Source: Hominiventricola filiformis
GTDB taxonomy: Bacteria; Bacillota; Clostridia; Lachnospirales; Lachnospiraceae
Length of the DNA: 64,000 nt
Reading direction: 5' to 3'
NCBI RefSeq assembly: GCF_020686965.1
Contig: NZ_JAJEPS010000008.1
Coordinates: forward strand, 79,644 to 143,643
Below, one piece after another: positions 17,960-25,981 of this stretch (the stretch's first letter is position 1; each line of letters begins with the position of its first letter). A program made the position numbers and the translations under genes. The notes beneath the pieces were generated by a model, which saw only the letters and a list, made by a program, of their open reading frames with translations, was not told the DNA's origin and made no database searches.

Positions 17960-18064
17960 TTGCTGAATGAAGGAAAAACGGTTATAATGACAAGACAAAT
18001 AGGTTATTTTTCTTCCTACTGGACATTATACTGTCTATACAGGTACAGTGAAAGGTGGTATAAT
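17960..18064 (+). promoter_or_regulatory. Promoters and operator of the toxin-antitoxin pair
   Basis: Two candidate promoters lie in tandem: TTGCTG (17960-17965) with TATAAT (17983-17988), spaced 17, and TATACA (18036-18041) with TATAAT (18059-18064), also spaced 17. The palindrome CTGTCTATACAG (18031-18042) covers the second -35, which is where an antitoxin-toxin complex would bind to repress its own operon. Confidence 0.6.
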
Positions 18065-18115
18065 ATGTGTAGGAATGAAGATGAAGTGAAGCATACCAAA
18101 AAGGAGGAACAGGCA

Positions 18116-18289
18116 ATGAGCGCAGCTATGAATCAAGTGAGACCGTGTACTATTTCCGAATCTATTATGCAGTCATGTAAAGAAGTAAAAAATATGCGTG
18201 AAGGCAAGACTCCAAAACGTTCTTTGAACGATCTATTTACGAATATTGAAAAATGGAGCAAAGAGGAAAAAAATAAATGTACGAAGTAA
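18116..18289 (+). CDS. Antitoxin of a RelE-type pair
   Basis: A 57-residue protein starts at ATG 18116 behind AAGGAGGAA; in-frame codons upstream have no SD and run into virB4. It is small and mixed in charge, with a Lys-rich end. It directly precedes and overlaps by 13 bases a RelE/ParE-like toxin, which is the main reason for the call. The N-terminal half should be the DNA-binding or dimer part and the C-terminus the toxin-binding part. No standard antitoxin motif is clear. Confidence 0.72.
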   Translation: MSAAMNQVRPCTISESIMQSCKEVKNMREGKTPKRSLNDLFTNIEKWSKEEKNKCTK

Positions 18290-18633
18290 TCCCAACCGAG
18301 CGGTTCGAGAAGGACGTTAAGTATTATGTGAAGAAAAAAGGGTTTGTGCATATAGGTACGGACATCAAAGCAATAACGGATGAATTGGAGAAAGGAAATC
18401 TTGTAGGAACAGAGATTCCCGGTTTGAAGATTGCAACAGAAGGACATACATTTAAGGTAAGATCTGCAAATTCAGATACCAAAATGGGACAGTCCAATGG
18501 ATACCGTATTATATATTATGCAATCCGTGATGATGAGGAAGTATATCTGCTTACCATTTATTACAAAAAGGATGATAACAGGATACCTACAAATCAGGAA
18601 ATCATAGAGTTAGTAGAAAGCTATTGTATGTAA
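18277..18633 (+). CDS. RelE/ParE-like toxin
   Basis: A 118-residue protein opens with YEVIPTERFEKDVKYYVKK, has the central GLKIATEGHTFKVRSAN and ends with GYRIIYYAIRDDEEVYLLTIYYKKD. This is the RelE/ParE-superfamily pattern, with Arg/Tyr/Lys residues in the last strands where the ribosome-bound mRNA nucleases have their active site. It overlaps its antitoxin gene by 13 bases. On a conjugative element such a pair most likely stabilises the element in the cell population. Whether it cuts mRNA or acts on gyrase cannot be told from sequence alone. Confidence 0.85.
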   Translation: MYEVIPTERFEKDVKYYVKKKGFVHIGTDIKAITDELEKGNLVGTEIPGLKIATEGHTFKVRSANSDTKMGQSNGYRIIYYAIRDDEEVYLLTIYYKKDDNRIPTNQEIIELVESYCM

Positions 18634-18650
18634 ATACATAAAAAATAATG

Positions 18651-18697
18651 AGAGCCATTTGATACAGTGTAAAAGCTGAGTCAGATGGCTCTTTTTG
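18651..18697 (+). terminator. Rho-independent terminator after the toxin gene
   Basis: A 12-base-pair stem (AGAGCCATTTGA against TCAGATGGCTCT, one G-T pair) is followed by a T run. It isolates the toxin-antitoxin unit from the peptidase gene. Confidence 0.85.
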
Positions 18698-18728
18698 TAT
18701 ATCAGTATGAATTTCAGGAGGTGGAAAC

Positions 18729-19550
18729 ATGGCTGATCCGGCACTTATTAAAATTGCTGTAGAGGCAGCAATACAGGTGGCAAAGGATGAAGAGAGCAGG
18801 AAACGTCTGCTTGCCATTATCCTTGCGCCGACCATTTTCCTCTTGATTCTGATTGCTTTTATTCTCTATCTGGTTACCAGTCCCCTGTCTATGCTGACAG
18901 GGTGGCTGGTAGGGGATGAAATCAGTGTGGTAGAAGAATTTCAGAGGGATTATGGTTTTAACCAGAGTATAGGTATTTATGATGCTGACTATGTGGCTGG
19001 CAGTGGACAAAGTTATGAAGGTGTCACGCTAGGAAGTGAAGGTGAAACACAGGTTGTTTATTTCAGTCAGTTCGATGAAAGATGGAGAGATCAGAACTAT
19101 GGACCAGATAAGATTGGTACGCATGGCTGCGGTCCCACCAGCATGAGCATAGTTGTCTCTACACTGACTGGTGAGAGTGTAGAGACACCAGCAATGGCAC
19201 AGTGGGCATATGATAATGGATATTGCTGTCCGGGGAATGGTTCTTATCATACATTGATTCCATCCGCAGCGGCAAACTGGGGATTACAGGTAGAAAGCAA
19301 TTTATCGGCGCAGGGGCTGGTGGATGCACTTTCTTCTGGAAAACTTGTGGTGGCAATCATGGCAAAGGGACATTTTACATCTGGTGGTCACTTTATAGTG
19401 TTACGAGGTGTGACAGCAGAAGGAAAGATACTGGTTGCAGACCCGGCAAGTATAGACAGGAGCAATCAGGAATGGGAGTTATCCATTATTTTAGATGAGG
19501 CAAGAAGAGGAGCTGGAGCGGGAGGCCCGTTCTGGGCAATATCAAGATAA
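18729..19550 (+). CDS. C39-like cysteine peptidase with membrane anchor
   Basis: A 273-residue protein starts at ATG 18729 behind AGGAGGTGG. One strong helix (about 29-52) is followed by an exterior C39-like domain beginning with YFSQFDERWRDQNYG. The probable active Cys134 is in HGCGPTSMS, His221 is in SGGHFIVLRG, and VADPAS follows. It fills the place of the VirB1-type wall hydrolase that conjugative systems need to pass the peptidoglycan. Other Gram-positive elements use lysozyme plus NlpC/P60 enzymes there. Substrate is inferred to be peptidoglycan cross-bridges; a protein substrate is also possible. Confidence 0.82.
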   Translation: MADPALIKIAVEAAIQVAKDEESRKRLLAIILAPTIFLLILIAFILYLVTSPLSMLTGWLVGDEISVVEEFQRDYGFNQSIGIYDADYVAGSGQSYEGVTLGSEGETQVVYFSQFDERWRDQNYGPDKIGTHGCGPTSMSIVVSTLTGESVETPAMAQWAYDNGYCCPGNGSYHTLIPSAAANWGLQVESNLSAQGLVDALSSGKLVVAIMAKGHFTSGGHFIVLRGVTAEGKILVADPASIDRSNQEWELSIILDEARRGAGAGGPFWAISR

Positions 19551-19587
19551 GGAGTAAGACCACTTAGGTGGCAGAAAAGAGGCGAAG

Positions 19588-20574
19588 ATGATTTTATATC
19601 TGACATCACAACAGCATACGAATCTGCTGGATTTTCTGACAGAGCAGACAGATGCACTGCCAATCAAGAAAATGACCGGTAATTTTATGCTGAAACAATT
19701 TGTCATATATGATATGAGGAATTTCTCACATTGTACGGAATTAGTATTGGATCGGGACGCATTTGGGGATGATGATATACACTTTGCAGAAGCAATTGAA
19801 GAATTTCTGACCATGTATAATGCCAGAATAACGGTGATCTGTGAAGGCTTGCAGGAAAGTGCTCCACTATGTCACGATTTGTTAGAGGCAGGTGTTGGAA
19901 ATATTGTTACAGCAGAGGAAATTGGAGCAATCCAGAATGAAATCAGGCAGTCTTTGAGCGGACAAGGCATGACACGTTACAAACCGAAAGAACGTACAAA
20001 ACCGCAGGAAAAGGAAAAACTGTATCAATTTGCTACAGAAGGAGTAAGGATTACCATGGTAAGCTCACAGAGTCGAATCGGAACAACCACGATGGCACTT
20101 GGCCTTACGGCATGGCTTGGGAGTGTGGGTGCGAGTGTGGCATATGTGGAGCATAACAGCAGCGGAATGATTCCTTATCTGTCAGAAGCATATGAAATGG
20201 ACGAGGAAGCAGGAGGTTTTCGGTTGGAGAAGATGTGGTATGGAACACAGAACCCGGATGCAGGATTTCACTTTATTGTAGAAGATTATGGAACAAATCT
20301 GCCAGAAGAAGTGGGGGAAGTCGTGGTATTGGTATGCGGAACAAAGCCTTATGAGATTGCGCATACCATGAAGCTGCTACAGCGATATGAGACCACACCA
20401 GCATTTGTGTTATGCCCTTTTGTAGATAAGACGTTGTATGACACCTATGCAGATGCATTTCAGAGTGATTACCATAAAGTATTGTTTGCAGAATACCAGC
20501 CTGACTGCATGAATGGAAAACCAAACGAGAAAGTATTTACGTCAATGATTGAAACATATATAGCCGGGGTATGA
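19588..20574 (+). CDS. Degenerate TadZ/CpaE-like protein
   Basis: A 328-residue protein has an N-terminal receiver-like half (about 1-115) and a C-terminal ParA/MinD-like half. The place of the P-loop holds SSQSRIGTTT (about 155-164), which lacks the GK of Walker A, so ATP binding is doubtful. The two-part build is that of CpaE/TadZ, and it complements the shorter ATPase at 7862, which lacks the receiver-like half. The two may work as a pair. It lies 37 bases after the peptidase gene. Confidence 0.65.
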   Translation: MILYLTSQQHTNLLDFLTEQTDALPIKKMTGNFMLKQFVIYDMRNFSHCTELVLDRDAFGDDDIHFAEAIEEFLTMYNARITVICEGLQESAPLCHDLLEAGVGNIVTAEEIGAIQNEIRQSLSGQGMTRYKPKERTKPQEKEKLYQFATEGVRITMVSSQSRIGTTTMALGLTAWLGSVGASVAYVEHNSSGMIPYLSEAYEMDEEAGGFRLEKMWYGTQNPDAGFHFIVEDYGTNLPEEVGEVVVLVCGTKPYEIAHTMKLLQRYETTPAFVLCPFVDKTLYDTYADAFQSDYHKVLFAEYQPDCMNGKPNEKVFTSMIETYIAGV

Positions 20575-20620
20575 TCTGCCCCGGTACCAACATAAAAATG
20601 AGAAAAGTGAGGATAAGAGC

Positions 20621-21205
20621 ATGAACCAGTACGAAATGAAGCAGAGAGCATACCAGTCCAATTTGAAAAGCAGAGCATTACAGGTCCTATTATATTTAAT
20701 TGATCGTTCTAATAAGGAACAGACCTGCTTTCCTGCTGTTCCTACCATTGGGAAGGAATTACATATCAGCATTTCAACGGTAAAGAGAGCTATGAAGGAA
20801 TTGGTGGATGCTGGTTATGTGACAAAAGAGAGCCGTTTTCGTGCTGGGAATAGGGGACAGACATCTAATTTGTATACGTTGTATTTTCCAGAACAAGAGG
20901 AATGTGGTAATCTGGATAAAGCAGTATCAAAGGCAGAAAAGAATAAAACTATTACAAAAAAATATGAGGAAAATACACAGAAAATGATTGTAGATGAAAA
21001 TGTAGACTGTAAGAATCAAAATGAAATAGAGCGCAGTGGGGCAGAACAAAATATCCAAAGTAAAAAAGAAAATCTGATTGTGGGGAGTTTGAAAAAAAGA
21101 GAATGCAAAAGGAAGTTAAATCCCATTTTGCGTCATAATGGGCTTACAACAAAAGTATTTTATTCTATGTGGACGGGGGAGGAGGTCAGTTTGATACCAC
21201 CTTGA
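20621..21205 (+). CDS. Winged-helix DNA-binding protein of the ICE
   Basis: A 194-residue protein starts at ATG 20621. The N-terminal 90 residues form a winged helix: KSRALQVLLYLIDRS, then TIGKELHISISTVKRAMKELVDAGYVTKESR, then a basic wing. This is like the helix-turn-helix domain of plasmid replication initiators and of many ICE proteins. The rest is a Lys/Glu-rich, probably disordered region, ending in TGEEVSLIPP. A role in control or replication of the element is likely. It faces the agrD-like gene, with a shared terminator between them. Confidence 0.75.
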   Translation: MNQYEMKQRAYQSNLKSRALQVLLYLIDRSNKEQTCFPAVPTIGKELHISISTVKRAMKELVDAGYVTKESRFRAGNRGQTSNLYTLYFPEQEECGNLDKAVSKAEKNKTITKKYEENTQKMIVDENVDCKNQNEIERSGAEQNIQSKKENLIVGSLKKRECKRKLNPILRHNGLTTKVFYSMWTGEEVSLIPP

Positions 21206-21282
21206 ACCTTCAAATTAACTAAAAAAATAAAAGCGGAAAGAAAATATTATAGAATACTAAAAATATATTGAAAGATAAGACA

Positions 21283-21326
21283 GTAAAAGGGTGCAGCTAT
21301 TATCAAATATAGCTACACCCTTTTAC
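21283..21326. terminator. Bidirectional terminator between convergent genes
   Basis: GTAAAAGGGTGCAGCTAT pairs with ATAGCTACACCCTTTTAC with one mismatch and an 8-base loop. The A-rich and T-rich flanks let it end transcription from both the winged-helix gene and the agrD-like gene. Confidence 0.85.
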
Positions 21327-21330
21327 AAGG

Positions 21331-21492
21331 TTAAAATTTTCTTAATTGCTTGAGAGAATCCGGTTTTTTCGGATCATGGAAAATATAGGCGCAACGACTA
21401 TTAGAAGCCATGGTAGCGGATACAATTGCAAGGCTACATAAAGATTGAAGTACAAGATTTTTCTTGCTTAGTAAAGTTTTAAATGATTTCAT
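21331..21492 (-). CDS. agrD: AgrD-like cyclic lactone autoinducer precursor
   Basis: A 53-residue peptide starts at ATG 21492 behind a perfect AAAGGAGGT. It has a basic amphipathic leader (MKSFKTLLSKKN), a hydrophobic middle, then the Cys at residue 34 (SNSRCAYIFHD) and the conserved tail PKKPDSLKQLRKF. This is the layout of AgrD peptides in clostridia: the Cys would form the thiolactone, here probably C-A-Y-I-F, and the Pro/Leu/Lys-rich tail is removed by AgrB. The longer reading from 21561 has no SD. The gene follows the kinase and regulator on the same strand, but no agrB is present nearby. Confidence 0.85.
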   Translation of the reverse strand: MKSFKTLLSKKNLVLQSLCSLAIVSATMASNSRCAYIFHDPKKPDSLKQLRKF

Positions 21493-21524
21493 GTGGGACC
21501 TCCTTTGTGCGAATGATAATGCAT

Positions 21525-21545
21525 CTGATTTATTTATAAAATCAG
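21525..21545 (-). promoter_or_regulatory. Inverted repeat before agrD-like gene
   Basis: CTGATTT and AAATCAG are 7 bases apart, inside the 99-base gap between the kinase and agrD-like genes. It may be an operator, or a hairpin separating expression of the two genes. Confidence 0.35.
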
Positions 21546-21591
21546 TGTCATGATAAATCAAAAAATTTCTGATTAATCTATCATGTAGAAA

Positions 21592-22896
21592 TTAGGAGTC
21601 TCCATGTAATTTTTCCGGTGGATACAATAGGACCGTTGCCTTGAACAACCCATTTTTATAATCCAGAAGCAGTTCTCCATTATATTTTTTTACAGTACGC
21701 TGCACAGAGTCCAGACCTATCCCATGATTCTTTTTGTCCTGTTTGCTGGTCACGATATGGCTTGCTGAGTCTTCCATGACTTCTCCTTGATATGGATTTT
21801 CTACCATAATACTGAGACTTCCCTTGACCAGCGTAACTGATACACTCATGTATCTATGCCCTGTTGGAAAACATCCGACAGCTTCCATGGCATTATCAAG
21901 AAGATTTCCAAGTATAATGCATAGGTCTGCACCGTCAAAGGGCAGACGATCCGGAACGAACACATAGCACTTCATGTCGATACCCTCTTTCTGTGCAAGA
22001 GAAAACTTGTAATTGATGAGGGAATCTATGACAAGATTTCCGGTACGTGATATTTCATTTTTATAGATTTTGTTGCTGTCGAGGATATCATCTATCTTAG
22101 AGGATGCCTCATCAAGCTTTCCATACTGGATCGCTGCTTTCAGATCGACCAGATAGCTGTTAAGGTCATGCCGTATCCTTCTTGTATTCTGGTAAGCTTC
22201 TTCTCGTTCCATTGCCTGCCTGTTGCAGAGAACGATCTGCTGTTCGTAAGCAAGATTCCTTTTTTCCATTTCTGCGTGATTTCCAAGCCTGTCATAAATA
22301 TCGAATGTAATATAATTGATCATCAGCATCAGTATTGTGGTAACCGTAAAAAACAGGTGGTCGGCACCGGATGATGTGATGAGGTAGGTGTTATGTATGA
22401 TGTAAAATGTTGCAAGCGGAATCAAAAAAAGCCTTAACCAGTAATGAAAAGGCATATCTGTATAAAGATTAGATTTTCTATATGATTTTACCATATGAAC
22501 AGCTATGTACATGGCTACTTTTGAAACGGTACTGCCCACCACAAAGAAATATAGATTATCTTTAATATCAGTAAGCAGAAGAAGATTATTGGTCACTACT
22601 TCAACCAGCATCCAGACAGAATAAAGGATACCAGAGAGAAACAGGGCTGTTTTAGTGTTCACATGATATGAAAATTTATAGATGGAGAACACCAGCACAA
22701 TGTTTATTATGAGAATAAGAAGTGGCATTCCAGCAGTAGATACCATTACCTGGTACTGGAAAAGTCCATAAGCTCCCCAGGCGAACCATTTCAGATAATT
22801 TTTCTTCTTTGTATTGTGAAATGCATGCAGATAGGTATTTACGATTTGAGAAGAAAAAAGTATCATAAGGACATTCAACACTCTGTACTCATCCAT
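21592..22896 (-). CDS. agrC: AgrC-like sensor histidine kinase
   Basis: ATG 22896 is chosen because GGAGGG lies 8 bases before it, giving 434 residues. The N-terminal half has about six to seven membrane helices (about 5-205). Then follow the coiled linker and a kinase part with RIRHDLNSYLVDL (His box), GNLLDNAMEA (N box) and HGIGLDSVQRTV (G box). This is the AgrC/ComD class of peptide-pheromone receptors. Its start overlaps the regulator gene's end by 8 bases. The probable ligand is the processed peptide from the gene at 21331. Confidence 0.88.
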   Translation of the reverse strand: MDEYRVLNVLMILFSSQIVNTYLHAFHNTKKKNYLKWFAWGAYGLFQYQVMVSTAGMPLLILIINIVLVFSIYKFSYHVNTKTALFLSGILYSVWMLVEVVTNNLLLLTDIKDNLYFFVVGSTVSKVAMYIAVHMVKSYRKSNLYTDMPFHYWLRLFLIPLATFYIIHNTYLITSSGADHLFFTVTTILMLMINYITFDIYDRLGNHAEMEKRNLAYEQQIVLCNRQAMEREEAYQNTRRIRHDLNSYLVDLKAAIQYGKLDEASSKIDDILDSNKIYKNEISRTGNLVIDSLINYKFSLAQKEGIDMKCYVFVPDRLPFDGADLCIILGNLLDNAMEAVGCFPTGHRYMSVSVTLVKGSLSIMVENPYQGEVMEDSASHIVTSKQDKKNHGIGLDSVQRTVKKYNGELLLDYKNGLFKATVLLYPPEKLHGDS

Positions 22897-23650
22897 TCCA
22901 ACGTCCCTCCATTCCTGCCATGGTGCAGAACAGGGTGCGTACTGCCTTCTGTCTGTCCTCACTGATCTGGAGTACAGTACCATCAGACATACAGACTCTA
23001 TCGAAGTTCATACTCTTAATATAGTCAAAATTCACAAGATAGGACTGGTGTATCCTGATAAAATTTCCATTACGTTCTGAAAGCTGCCTTTCCACATCAT
23101 TCATTTTCCCATAGAATTTGTTCTCTGTATCATCTGAAACAGCAGATCCATTTTTAAGTGTATGGATATGCACGATTCTGTTCTGGCTCTCAAAGTAATA
23201 AATTCTATTCAATGGAATCTTCCTGACAGCTTTGTTGTAAGTGAATGGAAAATACCCAGATCTTTCGCCGATGCGTACATAAGCAGCCATAAAAAATTCA
23301 TGGAAGATTCTTTCATCAATAGGTTTTCTCACAAAACGAAATGGCTCTGTGACAGACATTTCCACTGCATAGTTCTCATGGCTGGAGACATAGATGAACA
23401 GTGCAGGGACCTCCATCTGCCTTATTAATTCAGCAGCACTGATACCATTGACCATTGGCATTTCAATATCCAGATATATCAAATCATAGCATGCTCCCTG
23501 ACGAATACTTTCCACAATGGTCGATCCGTCAAAAAACACCTCACAGTCAATTTTAATATTCTGCTCTTTTCCTATCCTTAAAAGAAATGATTCTATCGTA
23601 GCTGTCATTGGTACATCATCATCACATATGGCTATATTTATCATCTGCAT
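22889..23650 (-). CDS. agrA: AgrA-like LytTR response regulator
   Basis: A 253-residue protein has a receiver domain (INIAICDDDVPM at the start, phosphoacceptor Asp in LIYLDIEMP, residues about 57-65) and a C-terminal LytTR DNA-binding domain (IPLNRIYYFESQNRIVHIHT and RIHQSYLVNFDYI). ATG 23650 has GGAGG four bases before it; ATG 23644 is an alternative start. It is read divergently from the serine recombinase, with only 112 bases between the two starts, so it could regulate that gene as well as agrD. Confidence 0.88.
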   Translation of the reverse strand: MQMINIAICDDDVPMTATIESFLLRIGKEQNIKIDCEVFFDGSTIVESIRQGACYDLIYLDIEMPMVNGISAAELIRQMEVPALFIYVSSHENYAVEMSVTEPFRFVRKPIDERIFHEFFMAAYVRIGERSGYFPFTYNKAVRKIPLNRIYYFESQNRIVHIHTLKNGSAVSDDTENKFYGKMNDVERQLSERNGNFIRIHQSYLVNFDYIKSMNFDRVCMSDGTVLQISEDRQKAVRTLFCTMAGMEGRWNG

Positions 23651-23762
23651 CAGTCCTCCGTTTCTTTTATATCTATATCTCCTTCATATTCGCTCAATGC
23701 ATACTGACAGCAACGTAGAACAAGTTCATTAAAGGATCTCTCTGTGAAGGGAGGGCAAGTGC

Positions 23763-25391
23763 ATGAAAGCGAAAAAGATCATTGCAATCTATCTGCGTTT
23801 ATCTTCCGAAGATAAGGATGAGGACAAGGACGAAAGTAACAGTATTACCAATCAGAGATTTTTACTGCACAGTTTTATTCGAAAATTTCCACTTGATGAA
23901 TATGAAGTTGTCGAATATGTAGACGATGGATATACAGGAAAGAATCTGGACAGACCGGGAATGCAGAGAATGCTGCAGGATATCAGAGACCGAAAAGTAG
24001 CCATAGTGGTGGTAAAGGATTTTTCCAGAATGGCAAGAGATCATATCATTATGGGAGATTTTATTGATAAGATATTCCCATTCCTTCAGATAAGGTTTAT
24101 TTCCGTAAATGACCACTTTGATAGCAACGATTATGATGGAAGAACACCAGATATGGATGTGCCTTTTCAAAATCTTGCATCGGATTATTATTGTGAAGAG
24201 TGCTCTATCAAGATAAAAGAAGGTATTAAAACGGTGCAGAATCAAGGAGAGTACTATAGCTCAGAGGCACCTTTTGGATATCAGAAAGACCCAGAAATTA
24301 AGAATCATATCATACCAGATGACGAGACAGCACCCATAGTACAAAGATTGTTTCATATGAGAGGTGTCTTGAAGTATGAAAAACGCAAGATCGTACACAT
24401 ATTGAATGAAGAAGGCGTTACTATACCAAGCGAATATGCGAATAACAAAGCAGGCAAGCTTGTAAAAAATTATGCCGGAAAGATTCGGATTTGGACGGTT
24501 GATATGCTTGATAGAATTTTACGAAATCCTATGTATTGTGGAAAAACTGTAGCTGGAAAGAGCCGTACAATAGGTCCGGCTACAAAGAAAATGATATGGA
24601 TACCGAAAGAAAAATATATCGTTACAGAAAATACGCATGAAGCACTTGTAAGTCAGGAGCTGTTTGACATTGTACAGAGCATGGAACAAACCAGAGAAAC
24701 GAATGGCAGATATAAGATGACTGACGAATTTAGAGTTACACCAGTATCTGGGATGGTCCGCTGTGGTATATGTGAACACAAAATGTATCGACGGTTCTAC
24801 AATAAAAAAACACAGAAATCCCAGTATTATTGTTATTATGCGAACATGGCAAAAGACATGAAGTGCATGAAAGGTTCTCTGGATGAAAAGATTCTTGTTG
24901 AAGTGGTGGAGAAAGTTGTGATGCAGCAGATAGAGGTCGTAGCAAGGCTTCAGGAAGTGCAGAAGGAACGTAATAGGATTGAAGCAGATAACCGCAAAAA
25001 GTCTGATCGGGAACGAAAGAAAATCAGAGATAGAATTAACGCAGTAAAACAGAAAAATGTAGCTGCATATGAGAAATACAGCAGTGGTGAACTTAGCAGG
25101 GAAGATTTTATGTCCTATAAAGAAGCAAATAATTTGAAGGTTGAAAAACTTCTTGAAGAAATCGGACGATTAGAGCAGGATATCATGGATGCGGCTCCAG
25201 AGGAAAATGAATTTCTTAAATTGTTCGATGGGGTGAAATGGGATGGAAAACTTACCAGAGAACTGTCAGAAATGCTGATTGATACAATTTATGTGTATGA
25301 TCAGAAGCACATAGAAGTGGTTTTTAAGTATCAGGATGAGTATAAAAAATTGCTTCAAACATTAAAAAATGAAGAAAGAAAAGCAGTATAA
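23763..25391 (+). CDS. Large serine recombinase (integrase of the ICE)
   Basis: A 542-residue enzyme starts at ATG 23763 behind GGGAGGG. The resolvase-like catalytic domain begins IIAIYLRLSSED, with the nucleophile probably Ser14 after Arg12, and has DFSRMARDH. Then come the recombinase domain (PFGYQ..., RILRNPMYCGKT) and the zinc ribbon (CGICEHKM ... CYYANMAKDMKC). A long coiled coil (about 405-480) sits at the end, as in TnpX and phiC31-type integrases. It integrates and excises the element between att sites without a need for supercoiling. It is divergent to the Agr-like module. Confidence 0.93.
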   Translation: MKAKKIIAIYLRLSSEDKDEDKDESNSITNQRFLLHSFIRKFPLDEYEVVEYVDDGYTGKNLDRPGMQRMLQDIRDRKVAIVVVKDFSRMARDHIIMGDFIDKIFPFLQIRFISVNDHFDSNDYDGRTPDMDVPFQNLASDYYCEECSIKIKEGIKTVQNQGEYYSSEAPFGYQKDPEIKNHIIPDDETAPIVQRLFHMRGVLKYEKRKIVHILNEEGVTIPSEYANNKAGKLVKNYAGKIRIWTVDMLDRILRNPMYCGKTVAGKSRTIGPATKKMIWIPKEKYIVTENTHEALVSQELFDIVQSMEQTRETNGRYKMTDEFRVTPVSGMVRCGICEHKMYRRFYNKKTQKSQYYCYYANMAKDMKCMKGSLDEKILVEVVEKVVMQQIEVVARLQEVQKERNRIEADNRKKSDRERKKIRDRINAVKQKNVAAYEKYSSGELSREDFMSYKEANNLKVEKLLEEIGRLEQDIMDAAPEENEFLKLFDGVKWDGKLTRELSEMLIDTIYVYDQKHIEVVFKYQDEYKKLLQTLKNEERKAV

Positions 25392-25417
25392 ATTAGGACG
25401 AGACAAATAGGAGACGA

Positions 25418-25870
25418 ATGAAGATGAACGAAATTAGCGTAATTGATGGAAAAAGAGTATGGATTTATCAAAGAGACAGTCTTGGCAATAACAGTGCAAA
25501 ATTAGAAGAACAGAAACAGAAAATGCTGGAACTTGCTGAACATCATGGGTTTGAAGTAGTAGGTTGTACTACAGAGATTGCATCAGGAAAGAAAATAAGA
25601 CGCAAAGGAATCCACAAAATAAAAAGAGTTTTCAAGAAGAAAAGAGCAGATATTCTGATGGTAAAGAGCCTGGATCGTTTGACTGTGAACATGAGCTGTT
25701 ATGAAGAGCTTGATGGATGGTTTCGTATGCAGAATGTGAAGGTATTTGGTTATGACTATGATGATTTTGTAGAGACGGATGAACATACTTGCCTGATGCT
25801 GACAAGAAGAAAGTGGAGTTTCAGGAAATTCGTAAAAAGTATTATTTTAAAAGTAAAGGGCATGTGGTAA
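25418..25870 (+). CDS. Small resolvase-like protein
   Basis: A 150-residue protein is related to the N-terminal catalytic domain of serine recombinases: VWIYQRDSLGNNSAKLEEQ with the Tyr-x-Arg-x-Ser pattern (Arg and Ser kept) and VKSLDRLTVN at the position of the usual LDRLSR. It has no recombinase or zinc-ribbon domain and only a basic tail. It follows the large recombinase by 26 bases and is probably a partner or directionality factor; it could also be a decayed recombinase. ATG 25418 and 25424 are both possible starts. Confidence 0.68.
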   Translation: MKMNEISVIDGKRVWIYQRDSLGNNSAKLEEQKQKMLELAEHHGFEVVGCTTEIASGKKIRRKGIHKIKRVFKKKRADILMVKSLDRLTVNMSCYEELDGWFRMQNVKVFGYDYDDFVETDEHTCLMLTRRKWSFRKFVKSIILKVKGMW

Positions 25871-25890
25871 AATAGGGTATGCAGTAGAGG

Positions 25891-25923
25891 GGCAGTTTTC
25901 AGTGATACTGGGAACTGCCTTTA
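25891..25923 (+). terminator. Probable terminator after the recombinase genes
   Basis: GGCAGTTTTCA pairs with TGGGAACTGCC (two to three G-T pairs), followed by a short T run. The T tract is weak. Confidence 0.5.
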
Positions 25924-25932
25924 ATAATAAAA

Positions 25933-25952
25933 AATGTTATTAGGATAACATT
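25933..25952. promoter_or_regulatory. Perfect inverted repeat, operator candidate
   Basis: AATGTTAT-TAGG-ATAACATT is a perfect 8-base inverted repeat 30 bases before the first cargo gene. It could bind a dimeric repressor, or act as a small hairpin. Confidence 0.4.
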
Positions 25953-25981
25953 AAATTCAGAAAGTACTTAGGAAATTCAAT

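Noticed and set aside
21493..23650. Search for an agrB gene in or near the Agr-like operon
   Set aside because: No AgrB-like membrane peptidase frame is present between 20574 and 25400 on either strand.
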